Of a DNA stretch of 64,000 nt, positions 1-8,224 are shown one piece after another; position 1 is the stretch's first letter, and each line of letters opens with the position of its first letter. A program made the position numbers and the translations under genes. Location of the stretch: the NCBI RefSeq assembly GCF_900100735.1, contig NZ_FNCJ01000003.1, forward strand, positions 124,001 through 188,000, read 5' to 3'. Below the pieces are notes generated by a model. The model saw only the letters and a list, made by a program, of their open reading frames with translations. It was not told the DNA's origin and did not search any database. Source of the stretch: Paraburkholderia phenazinium (GTDB lineage: Bacteria > Pseudomonadota > Gammaproteobacteria > Burkholderiales > Burkholderiaceae).

Positions 1-190
1 CGTAGCCGTAGACTTCAGTCAGGATGTCGCCGATGAGATAGGTAAACGGAAAATACAGCACCGTGACAGAGACGCCCACGCCACCGGCGGAGATGATCCT
101 CGACCCTGTAAAGTCCGATACCAACAGGAAGGTCACGTTCAGAGCCAGCAGCAGGTCGAGATATCTGGGCGTTCGGTCAAGGCGCAGCAT
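1..190 (-). CDS. yhhQ: Queuosine precursor transporter, YhhQ/VUT family (partial, C-terminus outside window)
   Basis: The reverse strand encodes the first 63 residues of an integral membrane protein and runs off the left edge. The translated stretch has the hallmark of the YhhQ (vitamin-uptake-like) family: a first helix LLLALNVTFLLVSDF, then SRIISAGGVGVSVTVLYFP and the conserved FTYLIGDILTEVYGY. Family members import queuosine precursors (preQ0/preQ1) across the inner membrane for tRNA modification. The ATG is preceded by GGAGG about eight bases upstream, which fixes the start. It lies 61 bases downstream of the LysR stop on the same strand, so co-transcription is possible. Recognition of the family is firm; substrate is inferred. 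Confidence 0.85.
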   Translation of the reverse strand, partial: MLRLDRTPRYLDLLLALNVTFLLVSDFTGSRIISAGGVGVSVTVLYFPFTYLIGDILTEVYGY

Positions 191-251
191 CCGGATACCT
201 CCGTCTTTCACCTGGGCGAATTGGCACGATCGCTTCACGCAGGTTGTCCGC

Positions 252-1163
252 TCAGACTGGCAACGAGCCGAACAGGCTGGGCACCATTTGAGAGGCAAAC
301 TCCTTGAAGACACGCACCTGTCGTGGCAGATACCGGTCGCGCAAATGCGCGATGGTGAGATCGAACACGGGAAGGTGCCATTCTGGCATCACTTCAACAA
401 GTAAGCCGTTGCGCAGGAGTTCAGGCTGGACGATAGGGGGTAATTCGCCGATCCCGCAGCCTTCGAGCAAAGCCACGACAAGGCCCGCATAGTCGTTCAT
501 GGCGATGGCGGGTTGGAAGGAAAGCGTCTCGGCATCCCGCCCATTTGCATGAATGAAGCTCCAGCTATAGTTTGGCTTCCAGAACGAAAAGGCGAAGAGC
601 CGGTGCTCGCGCAGATCCCTCGGCGCTTTCGGTGGTTCACAGGTGGCTAGATACGCCGGGCTCGCCACCACCTGATGCCGGTAGGTCAGCAGCCTGCGCG
701 CAACGAGTGCCGGGTCCGTGAAGACGCCGACCTTGAGCGCGATATCGACATCTTCCGCGATCTGATCGACGATCCGCTCGGTGATGAATACCTGCACCCG
801 GACGTTCGGATAGGCAGCCTGAAACGCGCTGACCACTGGAACGATCAACGAGTCGGAGATACTTGGGGGCGCGCAAAGACGCAACGTACCGGAGACGTCC
901 GAGATCCGGTTCGAGATGATGTTGTCGACTGCTTCACTGACTTCGGCGGTATGCCGCGCGAGTTCCAGAACTTCGGCGCCCAGATCCGTGAGCCGCAAAT
1001 GGCGGGTCGACCGGTCCAGCAGGCGCACGCCTAGCTGATTTTCGAGCTCAACGACGCGGCGACTGACAGTAGAAATCGGCATTTTCAAACGCCGCGCTGC
1101 CTCCGAGAAGCTGCTGGCCTCGGCGACCTTGGCAAAAACCAGCAGGGAGTTGAGGTCTTTCAT
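252..1163 (-). CDS. LysR family transcriptional regulator
   Basis: A 303-residue LysR-type regulator. It has an N-terminal winged helix-turn-helix (about residues 1-60, with SFSEAARRLKMPISTVSRRV as the recognition region) and a C-terminal periplasmic-binding-protein-like effector domain. The frame is open further upstream, but the ATG giving MKDLNSLLVFAKV matches the family start. The upstream acetyltransferase gene on the same strand stops only two bases before this ATG, so the two are probably translationally coupled. LysR regulators usually control a divergent gene; here none is divergent, so the target may be the acetyltransferase operon itself or lie elsewhere. Confidence 0.9.
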   Translation of the reverse strand: MKDLNSLLVFAKVAEASSFSEAARRLKMPISTVSRRVVELENQLGVRLLDRSTRHLRLTDLGAEVLELARHTAEVSEAVDNIISNRISDVSGTLRLCAPPSISDSLIVPVVSAFQAAYPNVRVQVFITERIVDQIAEDVDIALKVGVFTDPALVARRLLTYRHQVVASPAYLATCEPPKAPRDLREHRLFAFSFWKPNYSWSFIHANGRDAETLSFQPAIAMNDYAGLVVALLEGCGIGELPPIVQPELLRNGLLVEVMPEWHLPVFDLTIAHLRDRYLPRQVRVFKEFASQMVPSLFGSLPV

Positions 1164-1165
1164 CG

Positions 1166-2389
1166 TCAACGGCGCAGCGCGCGACGCACGGCGGTGACAT
1201 GCAGGGCGGACCACCGATGATCAAGGCTGTTGGCAATGGTCTTTCTGACTCCGCGCAGCGCGCGGGCTAGATAACCCGCCAGCAATGGAAGTTCCGCCAA
1301 CCGGCCGCGTGCGCTTAGAAACAGCGTATGCGTATCATGCAGCGTTTCACGATTTGCCCAATGCACCTTGTAGGCGGCGTAAAGCGGACGGAAATCAAAA
1401 TCGCGCCCGTTCGCGTGCGCCCACTTCACACAGAATTCCTGTAGAAGATTGCCGGGCGAGCCGGCGCTGAATGCCTCGTCGTAGGTCATGATGAAGCCCT
1501 CGAAGGACTGCGGGCTGACGAGATTCACCGACGCTGCTATCGGCCTGCCATCGAGCTTCAGGAACGTGACGAGTGGTGTGGTAGACAGGTCAGTCCGCCG
1601 CGCCAGCGCGACGAAAAAGTCCCGTACCGCTTCATTCATCAAGTACTGGGTATTCAGCCCACGGGATATCGCCCAGCGCCGCTTCGTCGCAAATAGCCAC
1701 GTCAAAACCGCCTCTGCATCATCGGCGCTCTTGCACCAGCCGAGTTCCGGTTGGCCCCTCGCACTCAACCATCGGAGATGGCGTCGCAAGTCTGCCCGAA
1801 GCGACTTTGACAACGTGGCGGAAAAATCGTCCCATCGCTCGAATTGTCGCAGGCGGATTGAGTAACCGGGAAGCTCATGCAATCGTTTCGGAATGAAGGG
1901 CAGCAACCACGACTGCTTGAGCGGCCCGATCGCTTCCTGCAATGCGCTATCGCTTCTTACGAAACGAATCTCGAGCGTGTCTGCGCGAACCTCCAGCGCA
2001 GCATGAAGCACTTCGGCGATAACCGTATCGCCTGCTCGCGCATGCACGAGTGGAGCGCCATATTCTTCATCGCTTCCGCAACCCAAGGGCCTGGCGATCC
2101 GCAGCAGACCCTTGCGGTAAATTGCCAGTGGCAAAAGGGCACGCAATTCGCCTTGCTCGTACACCATGGCAACGGCAACACCCGCGCCTTTTGCGAGTGC
2201 GATTTCGGCGGCCAGCTCACAGTAGGAATACGTCAGACAGAATGAATGGTCTTGCGCTGCGGCTGCGAGGTTATCCCATTCGTGGCGGAGGGCTCTGAAC
2301 GAATCCATGTCCGCGAACATCCTGGCTTCGCGCCGAAACTGGAACGACCCCGGTGCATAGCTTGCGACGGGAAGTGGTTCGATCAACAT
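1166..2389 (-). CDS. FemAB/BioF2-like (CelD/BcsL type) acetyltransferase
   Basis: A 407-residue cytoplasmic protein of the GNAT-fold acetyltransferase group often called BioF2-like, CelD or BcsL. The C-terminal half (about residues 170-350) carries the typical pattern: a basic LRADLRRHLRWL helix, a central GRPIAASVNLV strand pair and a motif ending FRPLYAAYKVHWA. Such enzymes are usually linked to exopolysaccharide or cell-surface modification, but no polysaccharide genes are visible here. An in-frame GTG lies four codons upstream; I prefer the ATG at 2389 because GGAG sits six bases before it. It precedes the LysR gene with a two-base gap. Substrate unknown. Confidence 0.75.
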   Translation of the reverse strand: MLIEPLPVASYAPGSFQFRREARMFADMDSFRALRHEWDNLAAAAQDHSFCLTYSYCELAAEIALAKGAGVAVAMVYEQGELRALLPLAIYRKGLLRIARPLGCGSDEEYGAPLVHARAGDTVIAEVLHAALEVRADTLEIRFVRSDSALQEAIGPLKQSWLLPFIPKRLHELPGYSIRLRQFERWDDFSATLSKSLRADLRRHLRWLSARGQPELGWCKSADDAEAVLTWLFATKRRWAISRGLNTQYLMNEAVRDFFVALARRTDLSTTPLVTFLKLDGRPIAASVNLVSPQSFEGFIMTYDEAFSAGSPGNLLQEFCVKWAHANGRDFDFRPLYAAYKVHWANRETLHDTHTLFLSARGRLAELPLLAGYLARALRGVRKTIANSLDHRWSALHVTAVRRALRR

Positions 2390-2761
2390 CTCGGCCTCCA
2401 CTCCAATGCCGAGGTTAGGAGCCTTCGCGCCATAACCTCCCCCTTACGATCGAACTTGCTGTTTTGCGAACCACTTTTCAATGCTAACGGCGCGCGAGGA
2501 CGGCTCCTAGTCGGATAAAGACGGATGGGGAAACCACCCGTAGGAAACAACGCGCTCGATCATTGGGGAAAGATGGCCTCCTGCCGTAGGCAAACCCACC
2601 CGACGCCTAAAGCGATTCGAAATTCGATCGTCTTGTGATCGACTGATGATAGTGAAACGGCAATTATCAAACGAAGAGACAGAATCTACGATGCGTTCGA
2701 CGGTTCGAACCCGGACCGAATCGATTCACCTTCATCGTCGTCACTCGCGAGGAGCATCGCC
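2390..2761. other. Intergenic region, no gene recognised
   Basis: About 370 bases between divergent genes. It must contain promoters for the acetyltransferase (left) and the NTF2-like gene (right), but I could not pick a convincing -35/-10 pair. No open frame with family-like sequence and no long inverted repeat was seen. It is slightly lower in GC than the flanking genes. Confidence 0.4.
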
Positions 2762-3223
2762 ATGGATAGCAGATCGAACGCTTTAAGGATTCACGTCAGG
2801 GAGCAGGGGAGCGGCCAGTTTGTCGCCGAGCTGGAGCGCCGCGTCGGCATGCCCTACACGCCGGAGCAGGTTCCGGTGGCCTTCGATGCCAATTTCAACG
2901 CCGGTGATATCGACGGTGTGGTCAGCTTGTTCAGCGATAACGCGACGATGCGCATGCCGGACGGCGGAGGTGTGGTAACCGGCATCGAGGAATTGCGCCG
3001 CCAGTTTTCGGGGCTGTTGGCGAACGATGTTCGGATTTGCAACAAGGTACGCCTCTCGCTGGTGAGCGACGACGTTGCATTGGTGTTGCTGGATTGGACG
3101 CTGACCATGAGATTGCCGGACGGCCGGCACGTCGATCAAGGCGGCACAGCTACGCAGGTCATGGGGCGGGGCGGCGACGGGGTATGGAAGCTGCGGATTT
3201 CTAACCCGCTTGGGACCCGTTGA
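2762..3223 (+). CDS. NTF2-like / SnoaL-type small protein
   Basis: A 153-residue protein. From about residue 35 it reads as an NTF2-like cone fold (SnoaL/DUF4440 group): PVAFDANFNAGDIDGVVSLFSDNATMRMPDG, then an internal ELRRQFSGLL helix and a C-terminal GGTATQVMGRG-VWKLRISNP strand pair. Members act as small isomerases or hydrolases, or bind small ligands; the sequence does not show which. The first 30 residues are an extra segment. The ATG is preceded by GAGGAGC at suitable spacing. It stands alone, convergent with the beta-propeller gene. Confidence 0.7.
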   Translation: MDSRSNALRIHVREQGSGQFVAELERRVGMPYTPEQVPVAFDANFNAGDIDGVVSLFSDNATMRMPDGGGVVTGIEELRRQFSGLLANDVRICNKVRLSLVSDDVALVLLDWTLTMRLPDGRHVDQGGTATQVMGRGGDGVWKLRISNPLGTR

Positions 3224-3290
3224 TCCGCCCTGCAGACGATGGCCGACAGATAGCGCCTTGCCGGCGTACTCGCTAAATCGAATGGACGCC

Positions 3291-4124
3291 TCAAGCAAAG
3301 AAAGCGATGGCCTGGCCGTTTAACTTTGACATTTCGACAACTGGACCCAGGCAGCGTCCGTCGGCGAAGTCGAACGCAACGACTGAATCCCGGGCGACGC
3401 AATAGAGATATCCCTCTGGACCGAAGCGCAGACCACGGGGACGATGAAAGCTCATTTCCGGATCGACCCGGAACACGCGGACAAGATTGCCGGTCGAGCG
3501 ATCGTATTCGCGGATGGTGCATACCGCATCCGGCTTGCCAAAGGGGAACTCGCTAGACACAAGAACGTTTCCGTTCGGCCCAATCGCGAGATCCAGTGGA
3601 CTCACCGAGTCGTCCGTAATGAATCGGGAAGTAAGCGGTCGACCGTCCGGGTAGAAAACGACGATGTTGTTTTCTCCCTCACCGTCTGGCCCGATGCCTG
3701 AAGCCAGGAAAAGCTTTCCATCTGTACAGAAGGCGAATCCGCGAGGATACGGAACCACACCGGCGGGCAGGACGGATTGCGCGGCGCCGTCGAGAGATGG
3801 GGGGAGTGCGGCAATCGTTCTTGCGCTACGCAACCCAACGTAATAGCGCCCATCGGGTCCGAGGTTGCCGCCTCCGGCATTCAGTCCTGGAACGTGGCCT
3901 GTATCGCGTACTACTGTTCCAAGGATGTCGAGCGCGAGGACGCGGTCGTCTCCGCTATTGACGTAGAGATGCTGCCGATCCGCACTAAGGCTCATGCCGC
4001 GAGGGTCGACGATGCGAGGGTCGTCGCTGAAGGAACCTGTGAAGGTGCCGTCGAGGCGGAATGACAGGAGCGCCCCGTATCCGTCGCCGTTTGAGCCGGA
4101 GGCACTGGTAACCAGAATGTGCAT
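3291..4124 (-). CDS. NHL/SMP-30-like six-bladed beta-propeller protein
   Basis: A 277-residue protein without a clear signal peptide, built of repeated beta-propeller blades: PRGMSLSADRQHLYVNSGDDRVLALD, YPRGFAFCTDGKLFLASG, SPLDLAIGPNGNVLVSS and HRPRGLRFGPEGYLYCVAR. Each has the NHL/SMP-30 pattern of a P-x-G/D-L turn followed by G-x-LYV. Such folds bind ligands or act as lactonases. No conserved acidic metal quartet of gluconolactonases is obvious, so a catalytic role is uncertain. It lies downstream of the Old Yellow Enzyme gene on the same strand, separated by a strong hairpin. Confidence 0.7.
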   Translation of the reverse strand: MHILVTSASGSNGDGYGALLSFRLDGTFTGSFSDDPRIVDPRGMSLSADRQHLYVNSGDDRVLALDILGTVVRDTGHVPGLNAGGGNLGPDGRYYVGLRSARTIAALPPSLDGAAQSVLPAGVVPYPRGFAFCTDGKLFLASGIGPDGEGENNIVVFYPDGRPLTSRFITDDSVSPLDLAIGPNGNVLVSSEFPFGKPDAVCTIREYDRSTGNLVRVFRVDPEMSFHRPRGLRFGPEGYLYCVARDSVVAFDFADGRCLGPVVEMSKLNGQAIAFFA

Positions 4125-4183
4125 ATCGAGTCCTGCAAGATAGTTTGGAAGCTCTCGCCGTGCCGTGTCGAAGTGGCTAACTC

Positions 4184-4214
4184 AGCGACCGGCGCTGCGT
4201 TAGCGCCGGTCGCT
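4184..4214 (-). terminator. Perfect 13-bp inverted repeat downstream of the Old Yellow Enzyme gene
   Basis: AGCGACCGGCGCT at 4184-4196 and its exact complement at 4202-4214, with a five-base loop. It lies 80 bases past the stop of the reductase gene and before the beta-propeller gene, so it probably ends or attenuates the reductase transcript. It has no T-tract, so it is not a textbook intrinsic terminator and could be an operator or mRNA-stabilising hairpin. Confidence 0.45.
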
Positions 4215-4294
4215 GCGTGCTTCAGGCTGTACTTGTGTGATCAGAGTTAGGTGCCGGAATCCGCTCTTCCGGGTCCGGCTAGTGGGGGAGCGAC

Positions 4295-5398
4295 CTACGC
4301 CGCCTGCGTTTCAGCATGGAACGGATAGTCGGTGTAACCGCGTGCGTCACCACCATAGAACGTGCTGCGGTCGTACCGATTGAGCGGCAGGTTCAGCCGC
4401 AGGCGCTCGGGCAGATCGGGGTTGGCGATAAAGTGGCGGCCAAACGCCACGATATCCGCGTGACCCGCTTCGACGATCGCGTCCGCCGTCTCTTTCGTGA
4501 AGCCGCCTGCGGCGATTAGTGTGCCGGCGAACTTCGGACGCAGGTGGCGCGCGGCAACCGGGTCGTGAGTTTCGCCGATGGTTTCCGTCCCTTTGATACG
4601 CGGCTCGACCACGTGGAGATACCCGATACCACGCTGGTCCAACTGCTGCGTCACGTAACCGAAGGTGGTTTCCGGATCGCTGTCGTGCATCGAGCCATAG
4701 GTGCCGCTCGGCGCAATGCGCACGCCGACACGGTCTGCGCCCCACACCGAAATCAGGGCGTCCGTCACTTCGAGGAGAAAACGGGCGCGATTTTCGATCG
4801 CCCCGCCATATTCGTCGGTGCGGGTGTTCGAGCCGTCCTGGAGGAACTGGTCCGGCAGGTAGCCGTTTGCGCCGTGCAACTCCACGCCGTCGAAGCCCGC
4901 GCGTAATGCCCGCTCGGCACCCCTGCGGAAGTCCTCGATAATGGCGGGTATTTCGTGCAGTTCAAGCGCACGGGGCATGGCAAATTCGACTTCGCCGTTC
5001 ACGGAATACGCGTAGCCTTCGGCTTGCAGCGCTGACGGAGCGACGGGCGCCGCGCCACCTGGTTGAAGATCGGGGTGGGACTGACGGCCGACATGCCACA
5101 ACTGAAGGAAGATGCGCGCGCCCTTGGCATGCACGGCATCCGTGATGCGGCGCCATCCTGCGATCTGGTCGTCGGAGTAGATTCCGGGGGCCATTGCGTA
5201 GCCGTAGCCTTGCAATGAAACAGGGGTTGCCTCCGTAATGATGAGGCCACCTTCGGTGGCGCGCTGCGTGTAGTACTCGACCATCAGGTCGCCCGGCACG
5301 TCGCCGGGCTCCGAACGCATGCGCGTCAGCGGCGCCATCGCGACGCGGTGGGAAAGGGTATAGGGTCCAACCTTGGCGGGTGAAAACAGTTTGCTCAT
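4295..5398 (-). CDS. nemA: Old Yellow Enzyme family alkene reductase (NemA-like)
   Basis: A 367-residue FMN-dependent NAD(P)H:flavin oxidoreductase of the OYE/NemA class, which reduces activated alkenes, N-ethylmaleimide or nitro-esters in the cytoplasm. It has the TIM-barrel start LFSPAKVGPYTLSHRVAMAPLTR (Thr25 at the flavin), the substrate-binding pair His175/Asn178 within GVELHGANGYLPDQF, and the C-terminal phosphate loop AAGGFTKETA and VAFGRHFIANPDL. Length is normal. A LysR regulator is transcribed divergently, the usual arrangement for inducible ene-reductases responding to electrophiles. The symbol marks the family; the natural substrate is unknown. Confidence 0.9.
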   Translation of the reverse strand: MSKLFSPAKVGPYTLSHRVAMAPLTRMRSEPGDVPGDLMVEYYTQRATEGGLIITEATPVSLQGYGYAMAPGIYSDDQIAGWRRITDAVHAKGARIFLQLWHVGRQSHPDLQPGGAAPVAPSALQAEGYAYSVNGEVEFAMPRALELHEIPAIIEDFRRGAERALRAGFDGVELHGANGYLPDQFLQDGSNTRTDEYGGAIENRARFLLEVTDALISVWGADRVGVRIAPSGTYGSMHDSDPETTFGYVTQQLDQRGIGYLHVVEPRIKGTETIGETHDPVAARHLRPKFAGTLIAAGGFTKETADAIVEAGHADIVAFGRHFIANPDLPERLRLNLPLNRYDRSTFYGGDARGYTDYPFHAETQAA

Positions 5399-5631
5399 GG
5401 AGTTACTCCTGGCGGATCAGTTAGTACCGGCTTGCGGCACGAGCGCGTTAACATGTACGACGGCTCTGGAATGGCTGCCGGACGAGATCGCGATAGCAGT
5501 TCGCCAGGCACGGACACATCGTCGTTGTTTTGGACGGGCCGCGGTAGGCAGCTTGACCGCATAACAGACATTCCCTTGAGGCATATCGGGCGACGCATGC
5601 CCTCCAGACATCCGTTCCAGGAGGGACGACG

Positions 5632-6558
5632 ATGGATCGATTGACAGCGATGGAAACGTTCGTGTGTGTGGTGGATTCGGGTTCTTTTTCGGCGGCAGCG
5701 CGGCTGCTGAACGTTGGACAGCCAGCCGTTTCCAAGTCCATTGCGCAACTCGAAGAGCGGCTCGCGGTTCGACTGCTGCTCCGCTCCACGCGCGGCTTGA
5801 CGCCGACCGAGGCGGGCCATGCCTTTTACGAGCGCGCCAAGCGGGCGATCGAAGAAGCCGACGAAGCGGAGGTTGCGGCAAGAGGATCGGCTGGCGCTCT
5901 CTCGGGGCGTCTCCGGATTTCCGCGGCGGTGACCTTTGCGCGGATTCACATCGTTCCGCACCTTCAAACCTTTCTCGATCGACACCCTGAGCTCAACGTC
6001 GACATCGTGCTGGACGATGAAAACATTGATTTGCTGGAACACGGCATCGACGTAGCGATCAGGATCGGGGTGCTCGGCGACTCGAGCATGACCGCACGCA
6101 AGGTCGGTCACGGCAGGCGTTGTGTCGTCGGCACACCAGCCTGGTTCGCGAAAGCCGGCGAACCGCGGGTCCCTGCCGATCTGCTATCGCATCAGGCGAT
6201 CGTATATGAGCAGGACGGCGGCGGAAACGTGTGGTCGTTCAGGCGAGGCGATTCGGAAACGGCGGTTGCCGTCGCCGGGCGCGTCCGAGTGAACGCCGCG
6301 GAAGGCGTGCGTGCGGCCGTGCTCGCCGACATGGGCGTTGCGATTGCGTCCGAATGGATGTTCGCGCCGGAAATCGAGAGTGGTGCGGTAAAGCGGGTGC
6401 TGGCCGACTGGGAATTGCCTGGCCTCGACCTGTGGGCCGTTTTTCCGAGTGGGCGCATGGTCAGTGCGAAAGCACGCGCTTTCGTCGCCTGGGTTGAGGA
6501 GTTGTGCGGTTTTAATCCAGTCGTTCCCGACTCATCGCCGGGAACGAACGTCGGATAA
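5632..6558 (+). CDS. LysR family transcriptional regulator (divergent from the ene-reductase)
   Basis: A 308-residue LysR regulator: winged HTH in residues 1-60 (SFSAAARLLNVGQPAVSKSIAQLEERL) and an effector-binding domain typical of the CrgA/AaeR group (IHIVPHLQTFLDRHPELNVDIVLDD, LEHGIDVAIRIG). The start is supported by AGGAGGG eight bases upstream of the ATG. It shares a 233-base divergent promoter region with the Old Yellow Enzyme gene and is the likely regulator of it. Its stop is one base from the stop of the convergent peroxiredoxin-like gene. Confidence 0.92.
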   Translation: MDRLTAMETFVCVVDSGSFSAAARLLNVGQPAVSKSIAQLEERLAVRLLLRSTRGLTPTEAGHAFYERAKRAIEEADEAEVAARGSAGALSGRLRISAAVTFARIHIVPHLQTFLDRHPELNVDIVLDDENIDLLEHGIDVAIRIGVLGDSSMTARKVGHGRRCVVGTPAWFAKAGEPRVPADLLSHQAIVYEQDGGGNVWSFRRGDSETAVAVAGRVRVNAAEGVRAAVLADMGVAIASEWMFAPEIESGAVKRVLADWELPGLDLWAVFPSGRMVSAKARAFVAWVEELCGFNPVVPDSSPGTNVG

Positions 6559-6559
6559 A

Positions 6560-7234
6560 TCAGGAGGCCGAAACAACCTTCTTGCGCAGGACCGGCAGCA
6601 TGTCCTGCGGCTCAGGGCGGTGCGTATAGTCCGGGTTGACTTCCGAGTACAGGATCGTTCCGTCTTGTCCGACCACGTAGCGCGCCGGCATCGGCAACGT
6701 CCAGCTGCCGTCTCCGTTGAACGCTGGCAGATCGTTCTTGAGGTTCTTGTACAGATCGACGAGATAGTCGGGCAAAGCAAAGCGGATGCCGAATGCGGCC
6801 GCCACGTCGTTGTGCGTGTCGCTCAGGATCGGGAAGCTTAGCTTGTTGGTGCGGATCGATTTGCGGCTATTCACGGCATTCTGCGGTGAGATCGCCACCA
6901 GATTGGCGCCTTCGGCCTTGAACGCTGGCAGCGCTTCTTCAAGGGCCGTCAGTTCAAGATTGCAGTACGGGCACCACACGCCACGATAGAAGCTGATCAC
7001 GAGCGGCCCGCGCTTGAGCAGGTCGACCGACGACACAGGATTGCCATCGGGGTCATTGAGGGTAAATTCCGGCGCGACGTCGCCCGCTTTGAGCGCGCGT
7101 GCGGCTTGACCCGAGGCCACGAGTTCAGCCGTGGCACGTTCCATGACCGGATGGATTTCCGGCGGTGCGAAGTAGGGGGCTTTGCCGCCTTTGAAATCGG
7201 CTTTGAATGCGTCGAGCCTGGCTTGTAGTGACAT
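6560..7234 (-). CDS. Peroxiredoxin-like (AhpC/TSA) family protein
   Basis: A 224-residue thioredoxin-fold protein of the large peroxiredoxin-like family. The active site reads SFYRGVWCPYCNLEL with Cys88 and Cys91, a CxxC arrangement rather than the TxxC of classical peroxiredoxins; later strands are ANLVAISPQ and PARYVVGQDGTILYSEV. It probably reduces peroxides or protein disulfides in the cytosol. It has an N-terminal helical extension of about 50 residues usual for this subfamily. It is convergent with the LysR gene and close to the ene-reductase, consistent with an electrophile/oxidant response neighbourhood. Confidence 0.82.
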   Translation of the reverse strand: MSLQARLDAFKADFKGGKAPYFAPPEIHPVMERATAELVASGQAARALKAGDVAPEFTLNDPDGNPVSSVDLLKRGPLVISFYRGVWCPYCNLELTALEEALPAFKAEGANLVAISPQNAVNSRKSIRTNKLSFPILSDTHNDVAAAFGIRFALPDYLVDLYKNLKNDLPAFNGDGSWTLPMPARYVVGQDGTILYSEVNPDYTHRPEPQDMLPVLRKKVVSAS

Positions 7235-7470
7235 GACGATCTCCTTCCTGATGAGGTTTAACGCAGATTGCGTAGGAGGGATCGTCCGCCAAGGCGAACC
7301 GGTGGAGAAGGCAGCGCGGCTGCATAACTGTCATTCCGGCTGGGCATGGGCGGGCGGTGAACCACTCCCGACCGGCCTCAAAATCCCCCGCCAACCCACC
7401 CCTCAAACCCACAACCGTCGGCTTTCACCCCATCTACGTGTAAACTGCTGCCTTTTTTGACTCTGGCGGT

Positions 7471-8214
7471 ATGGTGCAAGTCCCACAGCGCACAGCTCTG
7501 AGTGGTCCGGCGCTTATTCGCTTGCTTGCTCGCGTGACGGACCTCGATGTGGCCGAGTCCAGCCAATCGCTCTCGGACCGGCTAAGCCAATGGCTCGGCT
7601 GGACCGACGCGATCGGGCTGTCCACGGCACTGAACGGCAGTCCGCCGGCCGTCACGCCGGGCGCGCGCGGCTTCGGCAGCGCCGAGGAGGACGAGTGCGC
7701 CCGCGTGCGCACCTCGCTGGTGAATAGCATTGCCGGCGAGAGCGCGCCCAGCCGTCCCAGCCGGCGCGGGCTTCCGCAAGCGCCTGCGGCGGGCGCCGCC
7801 ACGGAGGTAACGGTCGACTACGCGGTGTTCCGGCATCGCTATCTCTCCCTGCAGCAGTCCATGGAGACCAGCATCGGCAACCTGCGTGGGCGGTTGCGGG
7901 CCATACTGGCCGCCAAAACGCCCAGCATGGCCCGGCTCGCCGTCGTGGATGCCGTCATGGAGCGGGCCCTGAGCCCGCGTGAGCGGAGCCTGCTGGCCTC
8001 GGTGCCAGGGATGCTCGCGGGCCATTTCGAGCGTTTGCGCCAGGCCGAGCAAGCGGCGCTCGCCGATGCCGAGTCCGCTGGAGAGGCCGTAGCCGTCACG
8101 CCAGGCGCCTGGCTGGAAGCGTTCCGTAAGGATATGCAGAGCGTGTTACTGGCCGAGCTGGATGTTCGTTTTCAACCGGTCGAAGGGTTGCTCGCGGCCC
8201 TTCGTACCCGCTAA
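7471..8214 (+). CDS. DUF3348 family protein, first gene of the motor-like operon
   Basis: A 247-residue soluble protein that I recognise as DUF3348, a family found almost only next to DUF802 and DUF2894 genes. It begins with a conserved helical segment LSGPALIRLLARVTDLDVAESSQSLSDRLSQWLGWTDAI, has a low-complexity Pro/Ala/Ser linker around residues 90-115, and then a helical domain containing FRHRYLSLQQSMETSIGNLRGR and ARLAVVDAVMERALSPRERSLL, ending in VLLAELDVRFQPVEGLLAAL. No catalytic motif is visible. It ends 10 bases before the DUF802 start, so it is part of the same transcript. A cytoplasmic adaptor or regulatory role is inference. Confidence 0.8.
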   Translation: MVQVPQRTALSGPALIRLLARVTDLDVAESSQSLSDRLSQWLGWTDAIGLSTALNGSPPAVTPGARGFGSAEEDECARVRTSLVNSIAGESAPSRPSRRGLPQAPAAGAATEVTVDYAVFRHRYLSLQQSMETSIGNLRGRLRAILAAKTPSMARLAVVDAVMERALSPRERSLLASVPGMLAGHFERLRQAEQAALADAESAGEAVAVTPGAWLEAFRKDMQSVLLAELDVRFQPVEGLLAALRTR

Positions 8215-8224
8215 CCGGGACGCT